From: Oceanobacillus halotolerans
GTDB taxonomy: Bacteria > Bacillota > Bacilli > Bacillales > Amphibacillaceae
DNA: 64,000 nt
Assembly: GCF_010993955.1 (NCBI RefSeq)
Contig: NZ_WIXL01000010.1
Coordinates: 1-64,000, forward strand
Direction: 5' to 3'
Under the pieces are notes generated by a model. That model was not told the DNA's origin, made no database searches, and saw only the letters and a list, made by a program, of their open reading frames with translations. The position numbers were made by a program, and so were the translations under genes. The stretch's first letter is position 1. Each line of letters starts with the position of its first letter. Shown here piece by piece: positions 17,141-26,690 of the stretch.

Positions 17141-17303
17141 TTACAACAGCCATTGATAATTTCTTCTGCAATCTAACACATAGTCAACGAATATTGTATT
17201 ATCTCTAATCTGATAAATAAGCATGAAACGCTTCTTAACTATCATTTTACGATATTTATTTGCTGGGAGTGCTGTATCAGACATCCATGGATTTCTTTCA
17301 GGA
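17141..17303 (-). pseudogene. 3' remnant of a RelE/ParE-type toxin gene
   Basis: A frame on the minus strand encodes about 54 residues (FPERNPWMSDTALPANKYRK, then KMIVKKRFMLIYQI and IFVDYVLDCRRNYQWLL). This is the C-terminal half of a RelE/ParE-family toxin: the YRKMIVKKRF strand and the YVLDCRR end are typical. The N-terminal half and any antitoxin are missing. It is fused at about 17300 to an unrelated transporter remnant. It is probably nonfunctional. Confidence 0.7.
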
Positions 17304-17504
17304 AAACATTGCAATGATAATACCTATACTTAATGTCTCTACGGAAAACCCATCCACTAATTCCCTTGTTAGTAAGAGAATCGTTAATCGAACAAGAGTA
17401 GTGAAGACACTTCCAATTAACCCAATAGTTAGGGCAAGCTTAGGGATTTTTGTTGATACAATTAATAAAATAAATGGTTTGAGACTAGTTTGTTATTTTT
17501 CCAT
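17298..17504 (-). pseudogene. 5' remnant of a BmrA-like ABC multidrug transporter gene
   Basis: Reading leftward from the ATG at 17504 (TTGGAG ribosome binding site), codon 4 is TAA. After it the same frame encodes QTSLKPFILLIVSTKIPKLA and then GSVFTTLV, LLLTRELVDGFSVETLS and IIIAMF. That resembles the first membrane segment of B. subtilis BmrA (LLTKQLVDGFS). The frame stops at 17298, where the toxin remnant begins. The gene therefore has an early nonsense codon and has lost about 90% of its length. The plus-strand frame over this stretch is a shadow. Confidence 0.75.
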
Positions 17505-17771
17505 TTCGTTTCTCCAATTTTAATTGATTATTTTAATTTTATTTTCCTCATTATGTAATTAACTAATTTATGGGGTTGCTATTCTCCAATCTAAAAGTAT
17601 AGCGGTAGTAGATGAATAGGAAGTGCAGGTAAATATTTGTAAACGTCAATCGAAGCATCGAACAACTATCTTTTTCTATGACAGTAAGGTTAATTACGTT
17701 ATAATAGAATTAATTTAGACATAAGTAAAACTTTTCTTACTATATTTCAAAGTAATTCAAGGGGGTCCATT
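17505..17771. other. intergenic region
   Basis: AT-rich; no gene or strong signal seen apart from a possible -10 (TATAAT near 17719) for the S9 peptidase. Confidence 0.4.
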
Positions 17772-19562
17772 ATGATTGAATTTCCAAAACCAACAGTAGA
17801 TCAATTTTTTCGTACATATGTTATTACTAATTTTGCGGTGAGCAGTGATGAGGAACGTCTCATTTTTTCCTCGAATTTAAATGGAAAGATGAATTTGTGG
17901 GCAATGAACTTACCAGACACATTCCCATATCTTTTTGCGCAAAAGGATGAGTCCTGTAGTTTTATCAAATTTGATCCCCAAAATCGTTATGTATTAGCGG
18001 GATTTGACCAAGATGGTGATGAAAACCATCATATATATGCAATCCCTAATGAAGGGGGAATCCCACAAGCCCTTATCTCAGGTGATGCAGCTGAAAAGTA
18101 CTTTTTCACTGATGTAAGTAATGATGGGGAACGAATCTATTATATGACATCAGAAGAAAATCCTTCATTTTTAAATACACGAGTTCGAAACTTAGCTAAT
18201 GGCACCGATACGCTACTCAATACTGGGGAAGTGTCGCCAACAGAGTTAGCGGCTGTGTCAAATAAAGAAGATGCTTTTGTGTATATACGAGCGTTTGCGA
18301 ATACATATGTTATAGGTTTTGTGAAAACAGGAGATGAACAACATAGTTTAACCCCTGACCCAGATGAAGTACATATAACATTTGATCCTATTTTTATAGA
18401 CGATAACACGATTTATTTTATCACTGATTATGAAAGTGAATATAGTTATATCGCGAAATTCGACTTGGCGTCAAAACAATTCTCACCTGTTGTGAACGTT
18501 AATGACGAGAGTATTCAATCCTTAAAATGGAATAAAGAGAAGAACGCTTTTTATTTCATTACAGAAGATGGTGTGCAGGATAAATTATACCAGTATGATT
18601 TAGCTTCTCAGGACATTCAAGAACTTTCTGCACCTGTAGATGTCATTGACCAAATTCAGGTAGCGAATTCTGGAAACCTATATGTACTCGGAAGAAGTGC
18701 TACTATTCCACATAATATTTTTCAGTCTTCTGATGGGGTGGAATGGAAGCAATTAACGAATAATCGCGTATTAGGGTTGACGAAAGAGGATATGGTAGAA
18801 CCTGATGTTATTTCATATCAATCTTTTGATGGTATGGAGATGGAAGCATTATTATTTAGAGCCAAACCGGAAAATGATAATGGGTATACAATCTTTTGGC
18901 CTCATGGTGGACCACAAGCATCTGAACGGAAGATGTTCCGTGCCATGTTTCAATGCTTCTTAAATCGTGGGTACACTATTTTTGCACCTAACTTCCGTGG
19001 CTCAACAGGGTACGGGTCATCTTTTGTAAAACTAGTAGAACAAGACTGGGGAGAAGGACCTCGGCTGGATTGCGTCGCTGGTATTGAGTGGTTATTTGAA
19101 AACCACATAACAGATCGTGAGAAGTTATTTTTAGTCGGTGGCAGCTATGGTGGATACATGGCATTATTATTACATGGTCGACATTCCGACTATTTTAAAG
19201 CCGTTGTTGATATTTTTGGCCCTTCTGATTTATTTACGTTTGTTAACTCAGTGCCACCTCATTGGAAACCTATCATGGAACGCTGGTTAGGAGATCCAGA
19301 ACGTGATAAGGAGCGCTTTATAAAAGATTCACCTGTAACGTACTTAGATGGAATGGTTAAACCAATGCTCGTTATCCAGGGTGCAAAGGATCCTCGTGTT
19401 GTAAAAGAAGAATCAGATCAAATTGTCGCTAAGCTTAATGATGAAGGTCGTGATGTCGAGTATCTTGTCTTGGAGGATGAGGGACACGGGTTCTCGAAAA
19501 AAGAAAACGAAATAAAGGTATACACCAGAATGCTTGACTTTTTAGAAAAACACCAAGCATAA
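17772..19562 (+). CDS. S9-family serine peptidase (acylaminoacyl/oligopeptidase type)
   Basis: A 596-aa cytoplasmic two-domain enzyme. The N-terminal half is a beta-propeller of WD/TolB-like blades (for example YVLAGFDQDGDENHHIYAI). The C-terminal alpha/beta hydrolase has nucleophile Ser458 in GGSYGGY, Asp540 in GAKDPRV and His572 in EGHGFS. There is no signal peptide. It resembles Bacillus YuxL-type prolyl oligopeptidases that remove N-terminal residues from short peptides; the substrate is unknown. The ribosome binding site is AAGGGGG. It is monocistronic. Confidence 0.92.
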   Translation: MIEFPKPTVDQFFRTYVITNFAVSSDEERLIFSSNLNGKMNLWAMNLPDTFPYLFAQKDESCSFIKFDPQNRYVLAGFDQDGDENHHIYAIPNEGGIPQALISGDAAEKYFFTDVSNDGERIYYMTSEENPSFLNTRVRNLANGTDTLLNTGEVSPTELAAVSNKEDAFVYIRAFANTYVIGFVKTGDEQHSLTPDPDEVHITFDPIFIDDNTIYFITDYESEYSYIAKFDLASKQFSPVVNVNDESIQSLKWNKEKNAFYFITEDGVQDKLYQYDLASQDIQELSAPVDVIDQIQVANSGNLYVLGRSATIPHNIFQSSDGVEWKQLTNNRVLGLTKEDMVEPDVISYQSFDGMEMEALLFRAKPENDNGYTIFWPHGGPQASERKMFRAMFQCFLNRGYTIFAPNFRGSTGYGSSFVKLVEQDWGEGPRLDCVAGIEWLFENHITDREKLFLVGGSYGGYMALLLHGRHSDYFKAVVDIFGPSDLFTFVNSVPPHWKPIMERWLGDPERDKERFIKDSPVTYLDGMVKPMLVIQGAKDPRVVKEESDQIVAKLNDEGRDVEYLVLEDEGHGFSKKENEIKVYTRMLDFLEKHQA

Positions 19563-19565
19563 CTG

Positions 19566-19604
19566 AAAAAACTTGTAGGGAATGGACCCCTACAAGTTTT
19601 TTTG
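19566..19604. terminator. bidirectional terminator
   Basis: The stem AAAACTTGTAGGG/CCCTACAAGTTTT has A- and T-runs on both sides. It serves the convergent peptidase and metalloprotease genes. Confidence 0.9.
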
Positions 19605-19608
19605 ATTT

Positions 19609-21261
19609 TTATTCATAAATTCCTACTTGATCAAAGCCATCAGCTGCTGCTAATGCTTCTTCACTCCCTTCACCATAAATATCCTCAGCAGATTGAATAA
19701 TAGCATTGCGTGCATCACTAAAGTTAGAATTAGCTGTTAAATAAGTGACAAGTGCACGATAATAGATCTGACCAAGTTTTTCTTTTCCAATTTGTTCTCC
19801 TGTAATGAAGGCTGCATGGTTAATAATAGATGAATTAATATGCACGCCACCATTATCAAGGTCAGTTGGTAATTCATAAAATTCATCCATGTGTGAAGGA
19901 TACATTCCACCATTGTTACTATAAGGAACATAGTCTTCATTTACAGGGAATTTGCTAGGGTCACTTAAGCTGCGTAATGCAGTTCTGCCATCTGCTTTGG
20001 CATCAGGACCCATAATATCTTCACCAACTTCCCAGTCATCTTCATCGACTAATGCACCAAAAATATCAGCAAATGCTTCGTTCAAAGCACCGGATTGTCC
20101 GCGGTAAACTAAATTTGCAGAATTGGTAATTACTCCGTGTGTCATCTCATGTGCTGCGACATCCAATCCTGCTGATAGTGGAACCATAAACGATCCATCA
20201 CCATTTCCATATGTCATTTGCCGACCATCCCAAAATGCATTATTGTAATTATCTCCATAATTCACTCGAGAAACAATTGCCATTCCTTCATCATCAAGGG
20301 AATTACGATCATGCTCATTTAAATAGTATTCATATACTTTTTCCGAATTGTAATGTGCATCTACTGCAGGACGATGATACTCGTCTTTCCATGAGGCACT
20401 ATTATTTGTAGCAATTTCTCCTGTATTTACATCATACGTGTAAATACCTTCTAAGCCTTCATGTGAATTATCCGATAATGTAAATTGTGTTCCTGACTTT
20501 GGTTCTTTTACTTTTGTGGTATGGATTTTACGATGGTCACCAAGGACACCTGTCCCAACACTTTTGTGAAGTTCTCCATGTTTCGCATGGGAAATTGTAT
20601 TATATTGATCGATTACAGTACCATCATTAGCATCTACAAAAACAAACCAATTACCTGGTTCATCTGTTGTAAAGGTGAGATTAACTTTAAATGTTACATA
20701 ATGTTCCTCTTGAAACGGGTAAATAACTAATTCTGAAGTTGGTTCATAATCTAACTGATCAGGTGCGTTTACAGCTGTCTTTGCAAGATCTATTGCTTTC
20801 TCTTTACTGATGTCAGGAGTTGTATCTAAGGTTGTGGAATCTATCTCAGGATTGTGGTGACCATTTACAGAAACAAGTTCATCATTTTCATTGTAATGGA
20901 CAATAACTTCAGAACCTTCTACAGGAATACCATCTTTTGTTTGAATTAATCGCACGTGTGTCATACCAAGTTCATCTGTTTGTACGTCTTTTACATCTAA
21001 ATTTTCTTCGGCATTTTCAATTCCATATGTTTGCTTGTTATTCTGTAAATGTGCTTTCGCTTTCGAGGCCTTGTTCGTTGTGTGTTTTTCTGCAAATTTT
21101 TCTTTGACGAAGATTGGAACATTTGCATTTTCATTCCATTCTTTTTGGGCTTGTACATTAGCTGTTTCAGGTACATTTACAGCTAGAACACTGCTTGCTG
21201 TAAATGAGCTTACAATGAGTGCTGATGACAAAACTGCTGGAACTACATATTTTTTCTTCAA
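19609..21261 (-). CDS. npr: secreted neutral metalloprotease (bacillolysin, M4 family)
   Basis: A 550-aa extracellular zinc protease. It has a signal peptide (residues 1-27, cleaved near SSVLA), then an FTP/PepSY propeptide to about 230, then the thermolysin-type catalytic domain. Zinc ligands are His371 and His375 in HEMTH, with catalytic Glu372 and the third ligand Glu395 in NEAFADIFG. A catalytic His lies in the later GGVHINSS motif. The start is TTG, with AGGAGGGG six nt upstream. It is likely made in late growth for protein scavenging. Confidence 0.95.
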   Translation of the reverse strand: MKKKYVVPAVLSSALIVSSFTASSVLAVNVPETANVQAQKEWNENANVPIFVKEKFAEKHTTNKASKAKAHLQNNKQTYGIENAEENLDVKDVQTDELGMTHVRLIQTKDGIPVEGSEVIVHYNENDELVSVNGHHNPEIDSTTLDTTPDISKEKAIDLAKTAVNAPDQLDYEPTSELVIYPFQEEHYVTFKVNLTFTTDEPGNWFVFVDANDGTVIDQYNTISHAKHGELHKSVGTGVLGDHRKIHTTKVKEPKSGTQFTLSDNSHEGLEGIYTYDVNTGEIATNNSASWKDEYHRPAVDAHYNSEKVYEYYLNEHDRNSLDDEGMAIVSRVNYGDNYNNAFWDGRQMTYGNGDGSFMVPLSAGLDVAAHEMTHGVITNSANLVYRGQSGALNEAFADIFGALVDEDDWEVGEDIMGPDAKADGRTALRSLSDPSKFPVNEDYVPYSNNGGMYPSHMDEFYELPTDLDNGGVHINSSIINHAAFITGEQIGKEKLGQIYYRALVTYLTANSNFSDARNAIIQSAEDIYGEGSEEALAAADGFDQVGIYE

Positions 21262-21689
21262 AAAACCCCTCCTAAAAATAGTATGGTTCTAGTATATAGG
21301 GCCAGACTCTACATTTGTATAATCAATTAGGATTATTTTAAATATTTAAAATTATAATTCGAAAGAACGAGTTAATAGAGTTTGCTAGGTATAACCTATG
21401 ATACTTTTTTAATTTCCTAGTAAATAAGTGTTAATGAATTTGGATTAGGATATGAACACAAAAAAGCATGTGGCATACAATATCTAGCGTAATGGATTTA
21501 TATTTATCCAGCTTTAACGTCCTGTCGCATTGTTGGCACTAGTACGCCTTCTGCATCGAAACCCTGCTGACTAAAAATCACTTTATATTGACGGAACAAT
21601 TCTCTGTCGGGTAAAATTAAATGTATGCTTAATGAATTATTTTCATTGAGCTATTCAAAAATAGAAAGGAGTTTCGTTTTATTTTAAAA
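21262..21689. other. intergenic region between npr and the glmS leader
   Basis: No gene. The segment at 21510-21560 (CCTGTCGCATTGTTGGCACTAG) has no convincing match. The promoter for glmS must lie near 21600-21690, but I cannot place it with confidence. Confidence 0.4.
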
Positions 21690-21858
21690 ACAACTTAAAA
21701 GCGCCAGGGCTATTTTCGGACGGGAAAGGAAATAGTTGACGAGGCGGGGGTTTATCGAATACATCGGCGGATACCTCCCGATTGTGCATCTCAGTCGTGA
21801 TGCTTTTTCCAAAACAATAAGGTGACTTATTGGACAAAAGAAAAGGCAAGATGCATTC
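21690..21858 (+). ncRNA. glmS ribozyme/riboswitch
   Basis: A catalytic RNA that self-cleaves when it binds glucosamine-6-phosphate, leading to decay of the glmS message. The sequence matches the family core: cleavage site A21700/G21701 before GCGCCAG, then AGTTGACGAGG, GTTTATCGAAT, TCGGCGGAT and CCTCCCG. A 3' pseudoknot domain follows, with GTGACTTATTGGACAAAAG. It lies upstream of glmS, the expected target. Confidence 0.96.
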
Positions 21859-21871
21859 ATAACACGAGAAG

Positions 21872-21919
21872 GGGGCAACAAAACGCCCCATCGTAAAATC
21901 GGTCGTTTGTTGTCCTTTT
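21872..21919 (+). promoter_or_regulatory. alternative hairpins between ribozyme and glmS ribosome binding site
   Basis: GGGGC (21872-21876) can pair with GCCCC (21885-21889). The overlapping GGGCAACAAAACG (21873-21885) can pair instead with CGTTTGTTGTCC (21904-21915), which is followed by TTTT. The two are mutually exclusive. The second looks like a weak terminator just before AAGGAGG. The regulatory meaning is inference. Confidence 0.45.
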
Positions 21920-21939
21920 CACCAAGGAGGAACAACGAT

Positions 21940-23742
21940 ATGTGTGGAATTGTAGGATATATTGGACAGCAGGATACAAAGGAACTTTTATTAAATGGAC
22001 TTGAAAAGTTAGAATACCGAGGATATGACTCTGCTGGGATTGCAATGTTAAATGACAGTGGATTGAATCTTTTCAAGGTAAAAGGACGAATTGCAAGACT
22101 TCGGGAAAAAGTAGATATGAACGTTCAGGCAACAATGGGAATTGGTCATACCCGCTGGGCAACACATGGAGTGCCAAGTGAAGATAATGCACATCCACAT
22201 CAAAGCGCGTCTGGTCGATTTACTATTGTTCATAATGGTGTGATCGAAAATTACCAAGCATTAAAGAATGAGTATCTACAGGATGTATCATTTGGCAGTC
22301 AGACAGATACCGAAGTCATTGTGCAATTAATCGAAAAGCTATCAGAAGAATATGATACGACAGAGCAGGCTTTTCGAAAAGCAATGGATATGTTAAAAGG
22401 GTCATATGCGATTGCATTAATTGACGAAAAGGATAATGAGACGTTATATGTTGCGAAAAACAAGAGTCCATTACTAGTAGGCATTGGGGATGGCTTTAAT
22501 GTTGTAGCAAGTGATGCGATGGCAACACTAAAAGTAACGGATCAGTATGTTGAAATCCAAGATAAGGAAGTAGTATTAGTAAAACGTGATCAAGTAGAAA
22601 TACAAAAACTAGATGGAACGACTGTTGAACGAGAACCTTATACAGCACAAATTGATGTGAGTGATACAGAAAAGGGTACGTACCCACACTTTATGCTGAA
22701 GGAAATCGATGAGCAGCCACTAGTCATGCGTAAAATCATAAAAGAATACCAAAATGGTGATAATGAATTAAAATTAGATTCAGCAATTCGTGATGCCATG
22801 AAAGCTTGTGACCGAATTTACATCATAGCTGCTGGAACTAGCTATCATGCTGGTTTGGTGGGAAAACAATTAATTGAAAATATCGCAACTATTCCTGTTG
22901 AAGTTCATGTAGCAAGTGAATTCTCCTATAATATGCCATTACTATCTGAAAAACCATTATTTATCTTCATCTCACAAAGTGGTGAAACAGCAGATAGTCG
23001 TGCAGTGTTAGTAAAAGTAAAAGAATTGGGTCATCCAGCATTAACGATTACCAATGTGCCAGGATCCACCCTTTCTCGTGAAGCAGATTATACGTTACAT
23101 TTGTATGCTGGTCCAGAAATTGCAGTAGCATCTACGAAAGCGTACACAGCACAAATAGCTGTATTAGCAATCTTAGCTGTTGATACAGCGCAGGCAAAAG
23201 GAAATAATTTAGATTTTGACCCAATGCAAGAGTTGGGAATTGTTGCAAGTGCAATGGAAGCATTAACCGATCAAAAGGAAGCAATTGAAGCGTTAGCGAG
23301 AGATTACTTAAGCACGACACGAAATGCATTCTTTATTGGTCGTAGTACGGATTATAATGTTTCGATGGAAGGTTCATTAAAACTAAAAGAAATTTCCTAT
23401 ATCCAAGCAGAAGGGTTTGCTGGAGGGGAATTGAAACATGGAACAATCGCTTTAATTGAAGATGGAACCCCTGTTATTGCACTTTCAACACAGGAAAATG
23501 TAAACTATTCTATTCGTGGTAATGTGCAGGAAGTAGTGGCAAGAGGTGCAAATGCCATGGTAATTAGTATGAAAGGTCTAGAGCAAGATGACGATGCATT
23601 TGTTCTTCCACAAGTGCATGAATTATTGACTCCGTTAGTAAGCGTTGTTCCTTTACAACTATTAGCATATTATGCAGCATTACACCGTGACCGCGATGTT
23701 GATAAGCCACGTAACCTTGCAAAAAGTGTTACTGTTGAGTAA
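21940..23742 (+). CDS. glmS: glutamine-fructose-6-phosphate aminotransferase (isomerizing)
   Basis: It makes glucosamine-6-phosphate, the entry point to cell-wall amino sugars. The 600-aa protein starts MCGIVGYIG, where Cys2 is the amidotransferase nucleophile. The glutaminase domain spans about 1-220. Two SIS sugar-isomerase domains follow, with [24 protein letters not shown] and the C-terminal [18 protein letters not shown] start at the ATG at 21940 (AAGGAGG upstream); an earlier in-frame ATG at 21907 falls in the leader hairpin. Confidence 0.98.
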   Translation: MCGIVGYIGQQDTKELLLNGLEKLEYRGYDSAGIAMLNDSGLNLFKVKGRIARLREKVDMNVQATMGIGHTRWATHGVPSEDNAHPHQSASGRFTIVHNGVIENYQALKNEYLQDVSFGSQTDTEVIVQLIEKLSEEYDTTEQAFRKAMDMLKGSYAIALIDEKDNETLYVAKNKSPLLVGIGDGFNVVASDAMATLKVTDQYVEIQDKEVVLVKRDQVEIQKLDGTTVEREPYTAQIDVSDTEKGTYPHFMLKEIDEQPLVMRKIIKEYQNGDNELKLDSAIRDAMKACDRIYIIAAGTSYHAGLVGKQLIENIATIPVEVHVASEFSYNMPLLSEKPLFIFISQSGETADSRAVLVKVKELGHPALTITNVPGSTLSREADYTLHLYAGPEIAVASTKAYTAQIAVLAILAVDTAQAKGNNLDFDPMQELGIVASAMEALTDQKEAIEALARDYLSTTRNAFFIGRSTDYNVSMEGSLKLKEISYIQAEGFAGGELKHGTIALIEDGTPVIALSTQENVNYSIRGNVQEVVARGANAMVISMKGLEQDDDAFVLPQVHELLTPLVSVVPLQLLAYYAALHRDRDVDKPRNLAKSVTVE

Positions 23743-23807
23743 TTGAGGGCAAGATTGCTGAATTCCTTGTAGCACATGGAGAGAAGAATAGGTTTTTGTA
23801 ATAGTAT

Positions 23808-23856
23808 AAAAGAACCGGGAGTATGTTATTAATACATCTTTCCGGTTCTTTTTTTT
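23808..23856 (+). terminator. glmS terminator
   Basis: The stem AAGAACCGG/CCGGTTCTT is followed by a run of Ts. A family 2 terminus remnant (AGAAAGCAACAATAC) lies just beyond, at 23906-23936. Confidence 0.9.
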
Positions 23857-23992
23857 ATCACGTGTTAACTGGCAGTAAGACCCCACTGAATGAGTTGTCT
23901 TTATACTAGAAAGCAACAATACTTTAAACATAGCCTTCTGATAAAAGCATTATATTTTGCAAAAAATAGTTATATGGAAAGGAGGTCATGAT

Positions 23993-24145
23993 ATGGATCA
24001 AAAAAATAAGCAAAAGTATAAAATAGTAACGGGAAAATATCAATCAAAAGCAGGGGATTTAGAGTTTGGTTATGAATATACAACGGGAAATCGTTTGAGT
24101 AGAAAAGGTAGAAAAGATACAAAACAGAATAATTAAATCGATATA
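23993..24145 (+). CDS. small basic hypothetical protein
   Basis: A 50-aa protein starting MDQKNKQKYKIVTGKYQSK and ending TNRIIKSI, with a strong ribosome binding site (AAAGGAGG, 7 nt before the ATG) and its own terminator. It is rich in Lys/Arg, with a central GDLEFGYEYTTGN stretch and no membrane segment. I do not recognise the family. Clean initiation signals and a terminator immediately after the stop argue that it is real. Confidence 0.6.
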
Positions 24146-24180
24146 GGAAACTCTGATGCAAATGTCACATCAGAGTTTCT
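24146..24180. terminator. hairpin between convergent small genes
   Basis: The stem GAAACTCTGATG/CATCAGAGTTTC separates the plus-strand small protein from the minus-strand gene at 24190. Confidence 0.75.
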
Positions 24181-24189
24181 CCAATAGCG

Positions 24190-24399
24190 CTATGAGTTAT
24201 TATATACTTGAGAAATTTCTTTTTTCGCAATTTGTTCATTTGCCGCTTCCAATTCTTTATGCTCATCAACCGAATCACCAGCATAGTTATCCTCTTCCTG
24301 TAACGGGTTGTTAGTATTCAACCCATTATGAACATTTAGTTCACCATCCATATTGGAAATAGTGGGACGTTCGAATTTCTTTTTTGGTTTTTGTGTCAT
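24190..24399 (-). CDS. small hydrophilic protein, possibly YozQ/DUF4025-like
   Basis: A 69-aa, charged, probably flexible protein. Its C-terminal ANEQIAKKEISQVYNNS resembles the EQ(V/I)...Y ending of DUF4025/YozQ proteins. The similarity is weak and comes from memory only. The ribosome binding site (GGGAGGTG) is good. No catalytic residues or membrane segments are visible. It could equally be a lineage-specific sporulation or stress protein. Confidence 0.55.
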   Translation of the reverse strand: MTQKPKKKFERPTISNMDGELNVHNGLNTNNPLQEEDNYAGDSVDEHKELEAANEQIAKKEISQVYNNS

Positions 24400-24572
24400 T
24401 TCTGTTTCACCTCCCGCCTATTTTTTGATAAATTCATGTCACTATACGTCTTTCTTTCGGTCGCATGGTTGAAAGATGCTATAATAGAAATGTAAAGCAT
24501 AAGTATAGAAGAGATACCATTGTTACCGTCACCGAACCAAGTGTTAAATTTTTTCAAAAGGAGAGGGATATA

Positions 24573-24875
24573 ATGAGAAGTACCATTCGAAAAGGGTTAG
24601 CTTTAGGATTAGGGCTTGCTGTAACAAGTAAAGAGCAAGCACAAAAAGTTGTAGATGAATTAGTGGAACGTGGGGAATTAAGTAAACAAGAATCCAAAGA
24701 ATTTTTTAATGAACTACTAGAAAAAGGCAAGGAAACACAAAAACAAGTTGATGAAAAGATACAACATAAACTAAACCAGTTGCTAGATGAAGCAAATCTT
24801 GCAACAAAAGAAGAAGTGGATGCATTGAAAGAGCGCGTGGAAGAACTTGAAAAGCAATTAGAACAAACAAAATAA
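24573..24875 (+). CDS. phasin-like coiled-coil protein (COG3937-type)
   Basis: A 100-aa protein with a short hydrophobic N-terminus (GLALGLGLAVTSKEQA) followed by continuous amphipathic helix and a C-terminal coiled coil (VDALKERVEELEKQLEQ). This composition is typical of phasin/PhaF-like polyhydroxyalkanoate-system proteins, which are common next to AarF genes. I start at 24573 (AAAGGAGAGGG upstream); longer in-frame starts lack a site. A terminator-like hairpin separates it from the kinase gene. Confidence 0.75.
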   Translation: MRSTIRKGLALGLGLAVTSKEQAQKVVDELVERGELSKQESKEFFNELLEKGKETQKQVDEKIQHKLNQLLDEANLATKEEVDALKERVEELEKQLEQTK

Positions 24876-24918
24876 ACAAAAGGTTTTGAAGCTTATTGTA
24901 TCGCCAATAAGAAAAGGG

Positions 24919-24960
24919 ACGGCATTCGCTATAAAATTATGGCGATTGCCGTGTTTTTCT
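24919..24960 (+). terminator. terminator or attenuator before the AarF gene
   Basis: ACGGCATTCGC pairs with GCGATTGCCGT (one mismatch) and is followed by GTTTTTCT. It lies 18 nt before the next gene, so it may limit readthrough. Confidence 0.7.
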
Positions 24961-24977
24961 AAAAAGGAGGGGTTTCT

Positions 24978-26657
24978 ATTTTTGAAAAGCGGATTCGCCA
25001 ACTTCAACGTTACCGGGATATTGTTATTGCATTTTCTCATTATGGATTTGGTTATATTGCGATGGAGTTAGGTCTACATGATTTGTTATCGCTGCCAAAA
25101 CGATTATTTGTAAAAGGCTATAAAGAAACACGAACAAAAACGACTGGAGAACGTGTCCGTTTGTTTTTGGAGGAATTAGGTCCTACGTTTGTAAAATTAG
25201 GCCAATTTGCCAGTACCCGTTCCGATGTCTTACCTCCAGATATCATACTGGAATTAGAGAAGTTGCAAAATCATGTACCACCATTTGCCTTTGAAGATGT
25301 AAAGGATACGATTGAAGGGGAATTGGGTGGCCAATTAAAGGATTACTATACTACATTTCAGGAAACCCCTCTAGCGGCTGCTTCAATTGGACAAGTACAT
25401 TATGCCACACTTCATTCCGGTGAAGCAGTAGCAGTTAAAGTACAGCGACCAAATATTACTAGTACGATTAAAACCGATTTAGAAATTCTTGAAGACTTGG
25501 CAATGATAGCAGAGTCTCGATTGGAATGGGCAGCACGCTATAAAGTGCAGGAGATTATACAGGAATTTTCCAAATCATTACAAGCAGAGTTGAATTATGC
25601 TTTTGAAGGGCGAAGTGCAGTTAGGATAGCCAATCAGTTTAAAGAAGATGAACATATTCATATCCCAAAGGTGTATTGGGACTACACAACAAAAAAAGTA
25701 TTAACGATGGAATATGTCCAAGGAATAAAATTAAATGATGATGAACAGCTAAATAAGGTTGGTGCTGACCGCAAACTGTTAGCGGAACGGGTTGTTCGAG
25801 CATTATTTCATCAGGTTTTTATTGAGGGTTTTTTCCATGGTGATCCACATCCTGGGAACATTGTTGCAAAGTCAGGTAATAGTATTATTTTTATGGATTT
25901 TGGGTTAGTAGGACGGATTACACCGGATATGAAAAAGCAGTTATCTGATTTGGTTATCGCATTGATGCGCCAAGATACAGATGGTATGATAAAGGTTATT
26001 ACCCGTATGGGAGTTGTACCAGAAGATGTAAATTACCGACAGCTGCGAAAAGACTTGGATCAATTACGAGATAAGTATTACGATCTTCCGTTCAGTCAAG
26101 TTAGTATAGGAGAAGCCGTTAATGATCTGTTTTCAATCGCTTACCAGCATCAAATACGTATTCCAGCTGATTTAACCCTATTAGGCAAAACGTTATTGAC
26201 AATCGAGGGCATGGTGGAGAAGTTGGATCCAGATCTTAGTATCATTAAAATGGCAGAACCATTTGGAAAACAATTATTGAAGGAACGGTATCATCCGAAA
26301 CGTGTGGCAGGAAGTATATGGCAAGATTTAGCGGAATACGGGGAAGTTATTTCCGAATTGCCGAAGAACATCCAAGATTTAAAAGCGGTTGTGCAAAAGG
26401 GAAAAATCAGAATGGAAATTTCCATGCCAGAACTAGATCAGTCTTTAAAAAAATTAGATCGTATTAGTAACAGGCTTTCCTTCAGTATTGTATTGTTATC
26501 CTTTAGTATCATTATGGTAGGCTTAATCGTTGGATCTGCATTAATGAGACAATCCACTTTATTATGGGACATTCCTGTAATTGAAGTTGGCTTTATTATC
26601 GCTATATTGATGTTTTTATGGATTCTATTTGCCATTTTTAAATCTGGCAGGTTTTGA
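24978..26657 (+). CDS. AarF/UbiB/ABC1-family atypical kinase
   Basis: A 559-aa protein-kinase-like ATPase of the UbiB/ABC1 family, linked elsewhere to quinone or lipid metabolism. It has the family KxGQ motif (FVKLGQFASTR), the nucleotide-binding AAASIGQVH and AVKVQRP segments, HGDPHPGN and MDFGLVGR (the DFG equivalent). Two C-terminal membrane helices complete it. The first ATG (25062) would drop the conserved N-terminus FEKRIRQLQRYRDIVIAFSH. In-frame extension reaches an ATT at 24978 with AAGGAGGGG five nt upstream. A one-base sequence error making TTG AAA AAG CGG is the alternative. Confidence 0.85.
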   Translation: MFEKRIRQLQRYRDIVIAFSHYGFGYIAMELGLHDLLSLPKRLFVKGYKETRTKTTGERVRLFLEELGPTFVKLGQFASTRSDVLPPDIILELEKLQNHVPPFAFEDVKDTIEGELGGQLKDYYTTFQETPLAAASIGQVHYATLHSGEAVAVKVQRPNITSTIKTDLEILEDLAMIAESRLEWAARYKVQEIIQEFSKSLQAELNYAFEGRSAVRIANQFKEDEHIHIPKVYWDYTTKKVLTMEYVQGIKLNDDEQLNKVGADRKLLAERVVRALFHQVFIEGFFHGDPHPGNIVAKSGNSIIFMDFGLVGRITPDMKKQLSDLVIALMRQDTDGMIKVITRMGVVPEDVNYRQLRKDLDQLRDKYYDLPFSQVSIGEAVNDLFSIAYQHQIRIPADLTLLGKTLLTIEGMVEKLDPDLSIIKMAEPFGKQLLKERYHPKRVAGSIWQDLAEYGEVISELPKNIQDLKAVVQKGKIRMEISMPELDQSLKKLDRISNRLSFSIVLLSFSIIMVGLIVGSALMRQSTLLWDIPVIEVGFIIAILMFLWILFAIFKSGRF

Positions 26658-26690
26658 CGGAAGTGCCGTCACTCCCCCTTTTCTCTAAAT

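Noticed and set aside
17260-17523. 87-aa plus-strand frame
   Set aside because: It is antisense to the recognisable transporter and toxin remnants.
24886-25071. 61-aa plus-strand frame with a TTG after AAGGAGGGG
   Set aside because: It is the +1 frame of the AarF gene; the frame with conserved family motifs is the one assigned.
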